Of a DNA stretch of 64,000 nt, positions 35,322-48,693 are shown in pieces. The stretch is from Amphirosellinia nigrospora. Taxonomy: Eukaryota; Ascomycota; Sordariomycetes; Xylariales; Xylariaceae. Numbering within the stretch: the first letter of the stretch is position 1; each line of letters opens with the position of its first letter. The stretch covers positions 248,001 to 312,000 of the forward strand of contig SCHM01000006.1 in assembly GCA_004123355.1 (NCBI GenBank). Reading direction: 5' to 3'. The notes under the pieces are model-generated. The model saw only the letters and a list, made by a program, of their open reading frames with translations, searched no databases and had not been told where the DNA came from. Position numbers and translations under genes: made by a program.

Positions 35322-37104
35322 TGCTACTACTAAGAGACGAATAATTAAATACAACTAATTGGTAGAAAGTTGCCTAGTAGGACAGAGAAGCGAGCGGCGC
35401 AGATGCTTCTAAAGATGTCCTCTCAAACATGTTCTTCCCCTTTTAACTAGTTATCTAGTCGTGAAGGGGCTTTGGTCCCTACCTATGATGATCTCGGGTA
35501 TATCACTGCAACATCGGTACTTGGCTATGCTTCATGTGGTTCGCGGCCATGCAACGATCGCCTAAAATCAACATTCAATGGCGAGCCTCGCGAACTAGAG
35601 ACATGAAGAAGTGCATATAAAGATTCCAGTTAGGCAGACTTTGGCTAGTTATTATGTAAACTTGGCCCTCGCATGTTGGAGTAACTGTCATAATTTAACG
35701 ACACATTTCATGTCCATCTTCTTTTAGCACCTACGCTTTGGGAGGACTTTTGTTTCAATTGAGGACTCTGCATGTAGATCTCCCCAAACACAGCATAGGT
35801 CGTCGCCTCAATGCGACGCTCAGCTGCTAATTGGGTTAAGCCTCAGCCTGCAAAGATATATATTTAGAGAGGGGTAACGTACCCATTGGATAGCCCCGAA
35901 GTAGGACTGAGCTTATCAGTAGCTTTAATAATGCTATTATAACTATAGCCTCCATTTCAAGATTGGTTAAAAACGTCCTGAGAGAACCAATGATTAAATC
36001 ATCTGCTTTGAGATGAACAAGGCGTTGGCAGTGCGGATGTTCCCGCCAGGACCCCGGTACATACGAGGTGGGGTTCCCGTCGCGGTGATGTAGCAGGCCC
36101 GTATCTGCAGTCCTGCCCATCTGTCCCATCAGCTAGTGATGCAAGCAGTTCAGCTAATGTGAGTCGCCACATGTCACGAGGCGCACAAGGCATACGGAAT
36201 GCCTAAAGTTGGTTGTAGAGACCTTCGTACAACAACAAGCGCATATGACTTACCTTGGGTACTAGATGCGACATGGGTTCTGACATAGCCATAAACATAA
36301 ATATCAAATTTAGAACCTCCCTACTGTAAAACTAGAATGCGAATTTGCTAAGGTTACCTACTGCTACACCGCAGTCGCAGTAAATCTTCGGTAAAAGCAA
36401 AACCCGGAACCTCTGCAGAGTTCACTTATAGTGGACGGGGCGGATCAACCTGGCCCGGATCTAGCGTGTGATCTCGATGTCTCTTTTTTATACCTACCTG
36501 ATGCATTATATAAACCCCTACCACACAGAGTTCCGTTAAAAAGGGGAGGGTATGCTCCACCTGTAAGATCAACTTTTAAGCTCTCTATAAGAGATACTTA
36601 AACGACAATCGAGGGACACTCGTTTCTACCGATTTTACCATGCTTGAGATACATTAGATTCTAATACAAGCTCCAAGTTCACTGTCGTATAGACCAGCGA
36701 CAAGACTTAGCCACAAGAGCCACACAGACTCTTGGGGACTCCTGGAAAGTCCTGCAAGGCGGATATCACTCCGACCATTTTCGTGGGCTGAGACATACGT
36801 ATATTGGTGCAGTAGCATTGGTTAGAATAGCCTCAACCCCTCGTACTCTCGGAGGTCTACGAGGAGGCAGAAGTCCTAAGAATTCGTCTATAAATTGAGG
36901 GCATGGGCGAGGGTACATCGAAGTCAACCAGAGCCCCTAAAGACCCCAAAGAGATTATTAGCTGAATTGAACTCCAAATTCCAAGCACTTGAGCACAAGC
37001 CCTTGTCACACTCATAACTGCTAACTCAACCCCCCTGGTCCTTTGCCACGCGATTCTCCACCACTGACAACGTAGACTCAACGGGGTCTAATTGCAAACC
37101 ATAT
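35322..37104. other. AT-rich spacer with a small GC-rich patch
   Basis: The patch at 36000-36190 codes on the minus strand for 60-100 residue frames without a recognisable domain, and may be a gene scrap. The rest is empty. Confidence 0.35.
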
Positions 37105-37871
37105 TTACCATATTGGAGAATTCTTGCCCATTTTCGGGTTTTTCGGCGGGTAGCTCGCAACCATGAAAACGTTGGTGATGGATAGCATCGTCAACACGAC
37201 GCCGATGAAGTAGAACGTGGGCCGATCGAAAATCTCCGGGGCGACTTGTACCCATGCCGAAAGGGGCAAAGGTAAAAATCGTGCCGGCGACGATCGAGAG
37301 GGTGAGCCCGACGCTGAGCCCGTTCCTCGAGCGTCGGCGCAGCCAGGTAGTGGTAGGTCCGAAGGCATGATGATGTTACAAATGGCCCCCAATGAAAGAA
37401 ACAGGTAGGTCCCATCATAGCGGTTCCCAGGAAGAGGAGCCCGTACATCATGACCGTGAACAAGGCGATATACCAAAGAGACTGCGCTCTACTGCGCCTC
37501 CGCAGTGGGTCGGAGATTATGTCTTCCCCTTCGACAAACGTGGCCCTAGATATGCAAATCACTTCGAGCACGATCCAGACCCTGCAGCCCCAGACAGAGC
37601 AAGTGAGAAACCAGTGGTAGTTGTAGTCTGGGGCGGCGTTGTTGAGGAGGTGACTCCATGTTGTATCATGCGCGAAATAGAAAAGGTGCATCCATAAAGG
37701 AAATGGCCCTTTTTTCTCGCTAAAGGAAAGTCGAACGGCATAGTAATACTGCACGTATCCGCAAATGAAACTGACCGTAATGGCCGCTAACATAGGTATA
37801 TTGTCGAAGGTGACTACTTCGGAGATTCTGGCGAAGAGGTCAAAGTTTTGGAAAGTTTTAGTTGAGTCCAT
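37105..37871 (-). CDS. Multi-pass fungal membrane protein, unknown function
   Basis: Predicted polytopic protein of about 255 residues. The start at 37871 gives MDSTKTFQNFDLFARISEVV. The membrane spans are PMLAAITVSFICGYVQYYYA; a WMHLFYFAHDTTWSHLL segment; WGCRVWIVLEVICI; LWYIALFTVMMYGLLFLGTA; a damaged span near 37380; and WVQVAPEIFDRPTFYFIGVV with LTMLSITNVFMVAS. It ends YPPKNPKMGKNSPIW. Frame slips near 37420 and 37270 break the two spans in the C-terminal half. The general plan of seven spans with a short His/Asp/Trp loop recalls fungal Pyr4/PaxB-type terpene-cyclase-like proteins. I do not see their signature well enough to assign it, and there are no prenyltransferase or epoxidase neighbours. 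Confidence 0.65.
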
Positions 37872-39154
37872 GCCGAAAAAAGGGACTGGTAGATGTTAGA
37901 GTATTAAAGATGTTACGTGACGTAGAAGAAAAGACTGCTTACTTAGAGATTATATAAGGGGTAATGGAATGGTTCAAATGTCAGAGGCCGGCGATTCGGT
38001 GTTTGTAGTAGGGTTCTTATCTGGCTAATAAGTTTTTGTGAATGTGAAGGGCTGTTGGATGTCCTTCGGCGCGACTATACTCCCAGCCGTCCTATTTATC
38101 TACGCGCTTTGCCTGCAATCTTACGCCTCCTTATGTTAGATCTCAGTTGCATATATATTTGCATACGCTTGCGTCCCTGTGGATCTACTCTAGCCGTTCT
38201 ATGAGCCAAGCCACCCGGTCACTGGCCTAAAACAAACCCGAAGGCCGCACAAACATGAAGCCAAAAGCAAGTATAGATGCATATATACCCAAGCTAGTTA
38301 ATATTGAGCTTTCCCCATGAATGTGCACTGCATGTGATGTCACTGGTCAGGAATCTATATCAAGCCATCTCGCCACTCGGCTACACCTAGGGAGTCCTAT
38401 TACCTAACATGCGTCGCGACCATAACAGCACGTTTACCCCATCAAGGAACTCTCTGTCAATTTGAGTCATGAATCTTGTTTTAGTTCGCGTATAGACTTG
38501 TTAATCCCCTTATTTGGGGCTCAAGTTAAAACGTCATTTACCTTAGCCAGATGACAATGACTTATGCTCAAGTAATCGGAATATAGTACTCTCTTCTATC
38601 TGATCGATGATTTCCTCTTTCATTCTATAATGTAACCTCGACTTTACCTCTTATGTGTCAACAGATTGGGCGCCAAGGTCGCACCTCTTGTTCTCTGCTT
38701 CTCAAGAGGGGTCTGTATTACACAGTTCTATGTTGACCAGTTGCCTTCTGTCCCCTTCTTCATGTTAATGCTACATGCGGACTATCATGACTATTTGAGT
38801 ATTTTGAGTTTATATCTCCTTTCTTGGAGAGCTAGAGTGTTGTGCGAATAATATCTCTTATTGATATCGGGTATCTCTTGCTCATTTAAACATAACACGG
38901 AAGCATTTATACACGACGTAACTGTCCATCTAGAAACGCTAAGGTTCCTTCAAATCGCCACATGCGTAAACCGACTGAATGCTGAAATAGTGCCTTCATC
39001 CCACCTCATCTCGAATCTTTGTGATTCTGTCGCTTTTCCAGGTAACTAAGACGAATCGCGGCGTACGACTCGTTCTCTAGGTGGAGGTCGATATGTTAGC
39101 AGGCGGGGGACTGTTGCACTAGTGAACGACCTGACTATATGTCGCGAGAGAAGC
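37872..39154. other. AT-rich spacer
   Basis: No gene seen; small frames at 38666-39049 are chance. The first 150 bases are the upstream region of the membrane-protein gene at 37.1-37.9 kb. Confidence 0.45.
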
Positions 39155-40977
39155 TTATGAGCTACGGCGCCCGTACGGCTCGAACGGAAAGCAAAGTGCG
39201 ACAATTGCCATAGCAGCGTAGAGGGCCGCTGTGATATATATAGGCACAGTAGTGTGGGTGTTCGCGACTGTAGCAATGACCGCTGACACTATACCCATGA
39301 TCCGGTTGAATGCAACGGCGATGCCATTTCCAGTGGCACGATGAGCTGTAGGGAGTACCTCGGGAGTGTACGCATACAGACAGCTATAGTAGATGTTGAC
39401 GCAGAAGGCGATGACACAACTGAATGCTGTGTTCTCGTCCGAGGTGCGGACTGCAGTGTAGCCAAAGAAGAATACCATGGTGATTAAGGCACCGATGACC
39501 ATAGTATACCTTCGCCCGAGGAACTTGATGTTACATAGGTAGCCAGCAAGAATGGGCCCGAATATTCCTGAGATATTCGCTAGCGTGTAATTTCGCCAGA
39601 CAAGGAAGGGATCAGTTGGACCACTCACACACACGTGTTTTCAGATATGTACTATATCTAAGATTAGAGATCGAACACAAAATTGAGGAGCTGGAGAACT
39701 TACGATAGAAATACGTAGAATAGTGGATACCTGTTTGATAGTTAGCTTTACGATCGACTTGCAACACTTTCTAGGACTCACGCAAGGCCAATCAGCGTCC
39801 ATGACAGCCAGATCAAGGTTGTAGATAGACCGATCTTCCTAGTCGCAAAAAGACCAGCAACATGGATTCTAAACTCGGCAGGGGAGAATCGGGAGTCGCC
39901 ATGAGTTCCCTGAACCCTACCGCATGCCTCGAGTTTTTCGAGGGTGAGAGAACACGGTCGGTTGTATTTCTTAGCTAGGCTTTGAAGATTTTGGACAAGG
40001 CCTGCATCGTCACCTTCAGCCAGCTGGTACTTTGGAGTTTCCTTCAATCGAACGATGGTGACTCGTAGTATTGATAACACAAGTACAAGGGCGCCGGCCG
40101 TGAAATAAACGTAGCGCCAACCCATATTTGACGACCTCGGGCAGTCGTTTCCATCCAAGTCGCAATTCCACCTTGCGGGAACTATGAATCATTCAGAGCT
40201 TCGTTCTTGGCGAGGGCCTTTGAGAGACTCACCTAGGAAACCCCAGCAAATGAAACCAGTAATCGCTTGACCGAAGCCCCACCAGCATGCCATGAGAGTC
40301 AAAACCCATTGCTTATTTCCTGGCAGGTACTCAAGGAAGACGGTGGTATCTAAAACCAAATTTCCACCACCCCCGAATCCGACCAAGGCCACGAAGAAAC
40401 CTAGCGACGGCCAGCTTGGCGCTGCGCCAGCAACGATGGCGGCGGCGGAGCAGATAAACAGGGATAGGTTGAAGGCCCATCGACGGCCAATGACGTCGGC
40501 GCCCAAGCCCCAGAATATGGCGCCCACAAGCAGTCCGGCATATGATGCGATGCTCTGGCCATTTGCATATCCAACGGATCCAAACTCTTTGAAGGCAGGC
40601 GCGGCGATGTTGCTTTGTATCAGTGTGATCATAGAGTCCACAGCGTATCTAGTAGGCGAAGACGCAACATTATTAACAATCGTAGGGAATACCAAGTTAG
40701 GGTCAAATCCATCTCTCACCCAAACCCGTTCAGCACAAACAGCTTCCAGTGGTAGTTGGTCCAGCCAATCTCATCAATGGCCTGGGTGTCATTAGCAAGT
40801 GGGCACTGGATCATAGTGTTACATCTTGGAGCTTGAATCGGTATACCTTACATTATTGACAAGATGCATTTTCGCGTTGAGAGCAGGATCTAGGCCCTGC
40901 ATGGCGAGGATGTCCTCTCCTTTGTGAATAGAGCCATCAGAAACATCTTGCGACTTCGCATCATCAGCAGTGTCCAT
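39155..40977 (-). CDS. Major facilitator superfamily transporter
   Basis: Plasma-membrane transporter with 12 expected spans, of the sugar/organic-acid-like fungal MFS type. Exon 1 is 40852-40977 (MDTADDAKSQDVSDGSIHKG), exon 2 is 40720-40781 (AIDEIGWTNYHWKLFVLNGF), and exon 3 starts at 40648 (YAVDSMITLIQSNI). The introns are 40782-40851, 40649-40719 and 40182-40232, with at least one more between about 39635 and 39780. The first-half signature GADVIGRRWAFN (the G-x-x-D-x-x-G-R-R loop between spans 2 and 3) is intact. GGGGNLVLDTTVFLEYLP (span 4) and LKETPKYQLAEGD (central loop) follow. The second half has GYLCNIKFLGRRYTM and YTPEVLPTAHRATGNGIA. It ends FEPYGRRSS. Substrate unknown; the sequence is closest in style to the carboxylate/SV2-like group. 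It is mostly intact. Confidence 0.9.
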
Positions 40978-43923
40978 CTGCCTCTCCTCGAAATGGTCGA
41001 GCTCTCGGAATGGTCGTGGGCAGTCATTTTTGCGTTCGCTTGGTGCTATGAATCCTTATCATATAGGAATCTACGATTATCCAGACTGGCGGAAACGGTG
41101 AAATCGTTGTCGCCCTTTGTTGGGGGTGTGGCTGAAAGAAATAACCTTATGCGATTAGTCCGCACACACGGAAACTCTGTGTTATGTTGGGGGACGCAAC
41201 CTCGTAGAGGCACAAAGTCGGCAGGAGGTGAGAGAGCGTAAGAGAAGAGTCAAGAGGTGAAAATGCATTTTTGCTTTACGCCGTAGTGAGATTCCTCTGA
41301 TTTATGGTCTCAAGTGGCTGGCGATGACCGCATAGTGAGTGCTGTGGAGCTTGGCAGCGAGGCGGATGAAGGTCGTGCAACACGATTCGCACGCTCTGAT
41401 TGGACAATTGGGTTCCGAGGCCACAGATCTGCTGCAGCAAGTGCGATTAGCTTGGTCTGGTCATGAGATGCTTTCCCGAGATAAGAAGGTCACCAGGGGA
41501 AGTTAAAGTTCGTCGCAGGGCCCCGGACAGCTTCTGCAGTTACTAACGACGACTTTGTAGAAGGTCCTACTGTAGATTGTAGATTGCAGTGCTGTACGTG
41601 GCACAACTCATCCAGTGATAGGCTGAGCGGCAATGTCTTTGGACCATCTCTGCGCTATCTGCTAGTCTAGCCGGGTTGGGGAGTGACCCCCAAAAGCCTC
41701 CCGCCAGAGGCTGCTCCTTTAGGTACCTAATCGTCGGCACTACCTAGGTAGATCAAGGTTATGTACAAGTCTTTTGTAGGTAAGGTAAGTTTGAATCCCG
41801 TGAATTGCGTTTTGTTGTGCATTTTGTAGCCTCTCTCGTTCCCCCACACTTTTTCTCTTCCTTACTATGTAGATCCTGAGGTGCTCGCCAAGGTTTAACG
41901 GCCCTCGTAAATAATTCACGTGTTGAGCGTAGGATGCAGAATCGCCTGCAGCAATATTGATTGGCATTCAGGAAAGTAGCCAATCAGCTTCGAGTGTTCC
42001 GTCACGTTTAGTGCGTCCCCTGCTAAGTAGATTAGGTGCCCTTACCTATCCCGGCAGGCATCGGCCCCGTGCCGCCAACCGAATAGTTCTAGAAAAAAAC
42101 CCACCAGTGAGAGAACAAGCCATTGCATCATGGCCCGTTATAAGTACCTGGCCTTCTCCAAATCCAGACTAGGGACCTACATGTTAGGCACCGAGGTAGA
42201 TACTGTACAACACTCCTCATGAGCATCTTATGTACCTATCCAAGCCTCCGGTTTCAACACGCTCATCACCAGCCGTCCATCGATATACACCTTCTCATTC
42301 CGTTAAAGCTGCCACTTACTACTATGCCCGCCAGTTATCAAGCTCTCCATACGTGACGAGCACCCTTCGCCATACTATTAGCATCGGTTTTCCAGTAATT
42401 CTCAAACAGATTACGCCAATGCACCAATGAATTATGCTCAAGACCTGCTATTTGTTAGCACAGTATCCGCGGCTTTCGTGTGCAACACTAATGGTCTATG
42501 TCCTTTCGAAGTGTTAATCCGCAGAGTGGTCGGGGGACATACCGATCCCTCATTGGCAACTAGGCCCGCTCAATTTCATGCACAGGGTTACTTCAGGTGA
42601 TAAGAGTCGCCCAAACCAAAGACAACAGCCCGAGTAATGTCGCTATCTCTGGATATGAACCGCTTATGACCATTCAACTATACTACGTTGCGTCAGGTAA
42701 TGCGCCTGCCTGCGTTGACTGGAAAACCAGAAGCCCCAAGGCGTCAAAACGTGTTGTGGACTTTAGAACTGGATATACGCGCTCCAATATTGACTACACC
42801 ATCAACGCGAAAAGGGACGAATATATGCTGTGTTGAAAACAGATCTGACTGCTCTATATATGTTGAAAATAGAAGAATTTGAAACCGTTTACGATATACC
42901 GTAGGCAGCCACTTGCAATCCTACCTATCATATTCCAGCTTGAGCCCAACAACTTCTAAAAGACTGACAGCTTAGAGTTTGAGATTCTAAGAACAATACC
43001 CTACTGGACGTATTAAAACAATTCCATCAAGGAGTAGTAAGGTTTAGTAGCCTGTGAAGCTGGCTGTGTAGTCGGGCAGCATATACCGTTTGTTGCCCTT
43101 GTATCAATATGTTCCCATCAACCTGTTAAATGAGTACGGTAGCGTTTAAATTCTTTGATGAGTATAGCAAATTTTGTGTGAATTAATTCTGCTGAACTGC
43201 GTGCTTCTTTTGGAGATTACATTCACGAATATACATATAGAGATTCCGATGGGGTGACATCGGCAGGCCCTTTCCCAGATTAGTTTCTCAACGTACCAGT
43301 ACTATTGTAGCATGCCCATCGATTATGGTAGGCTATGTCTGCTGAAAGCGCCTTGCGACGTAAAGTATAGATTCAAATTCTCTCTGCAAGTCATCAAAAC
43401 TCTCCTTGAGTACCTATGTCGCATGACCGTAGTTCATTACGGTATTACCCTTTTAAGTTGGTTGTTTGTCTAACACTAGTTCAATACAGGTAGCAAATAA
43501 TACCTGGCGCGATGGTTTTGACATTGAAATAATGCTGAGTAATCCTTCATGAGATGACAGTGTGTCTTTCGACCACTGGAAGATAAATGCTGTGTGGGCT
43601 TATTTTGAACGAAGGACGTATAACAAGCGCTCGGAGTACTGGTTCGCTTAAAATATTAGCTTATTACAGATTAAACACGGACAATGATGCGATGATATGC
43701 TATAACTTCCATCTCACTGACTGATTCCATCAAGCGATGCTTGACACTGGTCATTATTATTATAGGTCTATGGGGGACAATTACTGGAATACGCACATTC
43801 TCTCTGATGTCTATAATGATGCCAGCTGCTCACTAATGGAGCTCAGACAAGAGGTATGATTCTAAAAGGCTCTCCGTGGCAGCTCCAAGGGTGGCACTAC
43901 TTAGCGAGTGGTAGTGGATTGGG
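40978..43923. other. MFS promoter and AT-rich gene-free DNA
   Basis: Carries two perfect 10-base palindromes, TAGGTACCTA at 41720-41729 and TACCTAGGTA at 41741-41750, about 750 bases upstream of the transporter gene. Frames up to 105 codons at 40924-41241 overlap the transporter's first exon on the opposite strand. No other gene supported. Confidence 0.45.
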
Positions 43924-44364
43924 TTGTCGGTCCTATCAATTCAAGTGTCTCAACAGGTTCGCATATTACCTCCAATTACGACGAATAGGACGGATATCAG
44001 GCTAAGCATAACAGACAACCCACAACGATACGAGAACAACATCGGGAATATCACCTTCTTTGCCGGGAGGTTCGCGCCTTCTGGGTGGCTGACCCGCAGG
44101 CTATGTGAGGGTCAACGCGGTGTATTTCGGCATCCCCACGAATGCGGTCCGCAGCGGGCCGAGATATCGCTGGCGAAACTCACTGTGCTAGCGGGAGCTA
44201 ATAATGTTTACCGTAAGAACGGCACAGGGACGCTAGGATATGTAGTTCAAGCTAAGAGTCCTAGAGGAGGGAAGACTATCCGGACGAGGTTCGCGAAATG
44301 GAGTAGGGTTGAGCCTAATAAATATGCGAGGGAAATGTCACATAGACAAGCACAAAAATGCTGA
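43924..44364 (+). other. Orphan ORF, 146 codons
   Basis: The longest open frame in the 41-48 kb desert, and richer in GC than its surroundings. It encodes a basic protein (VYRKNGTGTLGYVVQAKS, RTRFAKWSRVEPNKYARE) with no membrane span, signal peptide or domain that I know. The chosen start codon is not an ATG; the first ATG lies well inside. It may be a relic of an older gene or mobile sequence. Confidence 0.25.
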
Positions 44365-47300
44365 CCTACTTAGGTCACTAACATTCCGGAGTTCTAGATG
44401 GCCTATAGGCTCCGACCTCTATTATATAAGTGCACGCCAAATAGAGGAGCATAGAAGGGATGTGGGTTAATAGCCTTGTGTAGTATAGGACCCTCTCAAA
44501 GAATTTATCATCGGAGGTCCTATGAGACCCTTAAATCTATATATTAATAAAGGGTAAAAGCGAGGTTGCATTATAGACAGAAAGAAGAAACCAGAAACCC
44601 TACTAGCCCCTTAAACATTGTTGGCGAAACAGAACCCTAAGTTCCTTGTCGAGCAAAAGCCCCTTTTACAAAAACCCTAACACGCCTCAAATTTACCATC
44701 TCATACAGCTTGAATCTACACCTACCAACTCCTCTCAGAAAATGATATTCGTTTGATTTTTTTCATGTTCATCTTAGGAACTTGGTAGAATAGGTCATAT
44801 ACTCCTGGCGTTGCGAGAAAGCGCCCAAAGCCACAAGATATGCTACTTAACTGTACATAGAATTGTGTTAGTCTCGATATCTGTTTGTAAAGGTTGTCGC
44901 AGTCATAAAAGCCATACGAATAGATGCCTTTGATTACGTCAAGGCGTCTGAAATTTCTTTCCTGGGTGAATCCGGATAGATACAGATGTCTTTTTTGTTT
45001 TCTAATCGCAGGTGTGTAATAACATCTGAATTTATTTCACTTTCGAGTCTAGGTCGAACTCCACAATACCATGGAAATTCTAACGAGTTGTTGTACTGAA
45101 GAATTAGAAATATTGAAAACGCAATCCTTTTTTAAATGTCAAATTCAGTAAGGGTATTTAACCGTATTCCTCTAGATAAGAGGTATCATAGTCATTGGGT
45201 TTGAATCATCTCGCTTTAAGTTGCCTCTCATCGCGTGCTCTTCCCTCCTCGTTTCTGTATCGCCGTTTCGAATGAGTCAGAAAGATAAGAGTAACTGGAA
45301 AGCTACGATGTCTATAAAAACACCTAATTTAGGTTTTTAGTCTTAGATTGAGTCCCAGTCCGGCGGTACGGGTGACACTATCTCCGCGCCGACACGCCAA
45401 AAGTTACTAGCAGCAAAGCCTCAAGAAATTAAAACTTGCTACGCTAAACATTAGCCCATAGCGTCCCACTACATTTGGTCCGGTGCTCCGTCTTCTGGCC
45501 GGGCTTGAATCGGCGACGCCACCCGAGACATAGTTGCAGTAGATGCAAAAGAAGACGGCCAGAGGCAGGTACTATTAATCCTCCGTTTTGACATCGGCGA
45601 TTTTACGGCGCTAAATAACCGGATTTAACGCCTCGTCCTATCGGATCGGGAGCTTGAATAGCGGCAAAAGGGATCTCCCAATATCCCTTTATTGAACTCC
45701 AAGTTGAAACAACGGTCACGGAATTTAGGGTTCAGCTGCATAAAACTACTGTCGGTGAATCTCGAACTATGGAAGTCCTTGATATCGACATACAGCGGAA
45801 AATCCCGCCCTGGACCTAATGATAACTTTCGGCTTTCGTCGCCAACGTACTTGACAATGCCATCGGATTTTCTTTCCATTCGTTCCACCCTCGTAAAAGG
45901 TCTATCCGTGACCCTGTGACCTTGTGATTGAGGTATGAAATAGGCACTTATTGCACGGACGTCTCTATAAAAGCTCTCATGTACGCTATTTGATTTCATG
46001 CAAGGGGTCTATTTGTCCAAGTGTGTATGTCTTGCGTACATTCGTAACACTGAGCAACGAGCCCAGATGCTAGAGCAATCATACATGGCTTGCGTGTTAC
46101 ACGAGCCTACAAGTTTTGCATTAAGTGATACTATAAGATGCAGCCCCCGCGCTACGCGCTTGAACCGAGCCCTTCATCTTCTTCCCTGTTCTAAACATAC
46201 TATCCATTTATTTATCATCAATTAACCTCCTACTTATTTTTCACTGATTCTTCATGATCTGACTACGTTTATACTTAATGTAAATACCGATTGAAATTGA
46301 CTAAAATGAAGCCTGTAGTATAAGGATATTTCTTATTCTCACACATTAACATTAAGCACTTGTAGATGTCGAGATCAAGATGATTATTTCAATGATAAGC
46401 TGAATAATTGGGCAGAATCAACTACGGTCGAGGTGCGGAATGATTCGAAATAAACTATAGCTTAGGTAATAAAGCGCGTTTCAGTGTTTCTCTGTGTAGT
46501 CAGCAGAAAACATTAGATAAGGCACTTTTTCAACTTACCCCGCAATCTAATCACATGTACGCAATAATATGCAAGGTACAACGCTCTAAAACTTGGCACT
46601 TGCAGGGGCAGCTATGATACTTGGTAACCTCAGATTTGCCTAGTACAGTAAAGTAGAGTAATTTCTATCAGCAGAACACCCAAGAAAAGCGTAGCTTAGC
46701 TAAATAGAGTGTGGAAATTATCTAATTCGTTCTTCACGTCAATTATGAGCCTGCTGGTTCGGTAACGGCTTCTTGGCCTGTGACCTTGCATGATTTGCAA
46801 CCAGGTTCAGAGATATTCCCGGACGGATCTGAGTTGCGCACATGGGATTCCGCTATCTAGATGTTCAACTAGCCTCTTTAGCTACCATTCCTACAGTACT
46901 AAAAGCTTCCAGTTTACTCTTAATATGGTTAGACTTGCATGGGTACCCAAGCAGACCCTAGCTTAACCCTTGTGAAAAGAAGAAAATGATCTACATATGC
47001 TGTCGGGCTTGTCCGCAGACGACAGCCGCAGTTCATCAGCTTGTTTGACCAAATCTATTAACAGCTCTATCTTGGTAGCCACCGTTGATTAGTCGTACAT
47101 ACGGGTTACTCTCACATGCGATTGTCTAACAGACCGGGCCAGAACGTTGTTTTGACCTCCTCTACCTACTCAGTGCTATACACATCAATCACTCCTACTA
47201 CTATGTACAAATTTATTTTAAGTTTGGGCTAGAACAAAAGATGCTAACATGGGGATGTGTGGAGGTAGCTACAGTAGGCTAGTTCGATATCTAGGGCATT

Positions 47301-48693
47301 AGCAAGTAGATTTCGGTGTTCGGGCGACTGAATGTTGTCGCGGCCACCAAAGCTGAGGCGGAGGATCAGCTGAGACAGATACCCAGGAAAAGCTACTCAC
47401 AAACCGGAATGAAACTTGCAAGCAATTTCTAACCCCTACTAGATAATACGCGCGTCGACATACCAATTCCCTAAGCTTGTCGAATAAGACAACCTACTCC
47501 CCCTTAAGCTAACGTGCAACGTAGGTAATAATTATTCTTTTCGGTTATGGTTCGAGTTGTACCGCATCTTAAAAAGTCTCGGGTTTAGAATACAAGTAGC
47601 TTCACCTCCCCAGGAGTAATGCAGCATAGGGCTTAGTTACACGGTTTAGTAGATACGAAGTAGATACGAAAGAAATGGGGATGTAAGCCCTTTGATTAAC
47701 GTGATATACCTCGGAAGTTATTAATTCCAATCGGTATTTAAATTGACCAGAGCGCAGGTAGGCTGTTGCACGACGGTAGAGGAGATCATGAAAAAGAAGG
47801 GTATTGCGTCCAAGGGTTTATTTACTTGTAAAGTGGCTGACGTATGCGGCGTGCCCGTCCGCGGGCTAGATAAAGCTATCGGTATCGCTATCGGCGGCGG
47901 CGGCATACTTATTCACTGGCTAGGGAGATAGTAAAACCCCCTGCTCTATCTAGTCCCTACAAATTCATATGATAAATGGGGATGATCTACATGAGTGGAG
48001 AGCCGTAGCAGGCGACATGAATAGTCATAACATGGGGTGTGGTGAAGCGGACAGAGATTAGACCAGTGTATAAGTAGGTTAAAATCCTGTTGTCGCTAGA
48101 CTGTTCGTTGGTGTTGGCTCTTTTTGTTTTTGGATATGTGGGTTAAGGATCCGGGGAAATGGTCGTGGGACTGGGTTTGTGGTAGTGCTTACGACCAGAT
48201 CAGGAGCTCGAATCTTGGTAACCCAGACGCCACGAGGATAAATCTGGATGACTCGCTCCGTTGGGTCGGTAGCTCCATGACTCGGCAAAGCTACCACCTA
48301 AGACTAATTCCTAGCTTCTATGTACTTATTTAAACTTGTTCGTTTGCTAGTAAGCTATAGGATAAGGTCGTAATCATACTAGTCTTTGCAAGTTTAGTCG
48401 CCTTGGCTTTTTACCCAGCTATACATTTAACCATGCTTACATAACTCACATTTGCAATTAAGTTGACCTAATTCACGACTGGCAACATTTAGCGCCGTGA
48501 TAAGATCGCCTCGGGCATTCCTTCGTTTGCATCCACCAGAGATTAGCTTCATTGTTGATAACCGCCTTCCTTATAATGCCTGGTTCGTTTTCCTCTAGAG
48601 ACTCAGTTGAAAGTCCTCGACTTATTGACCTCATCGAATATCTGGAAACTTCTTACTTACAACCCGACACGACAGCTCTCATCGTGGTTCCCG
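44365..48693. other. AT-rich gene desert
   Basis: No recognisable gene on either strand. One minus-strand frame of 124 codons (45625-45999) lacks any family pattern. A short perfect-stem palindrome around AAAACACCTAATTTAGGTTTTT-like sequence lies near 45318-45340. The composition and the absence of conserved blocks suggest decayed repeats. Confidence 0.4.

Noticed and set aside
40292-40795. 167-codon plus-strand ORF opposite the MFS gene
   Set aside because: It is antisense to exons with clear transporter signatures and runs through their introns.
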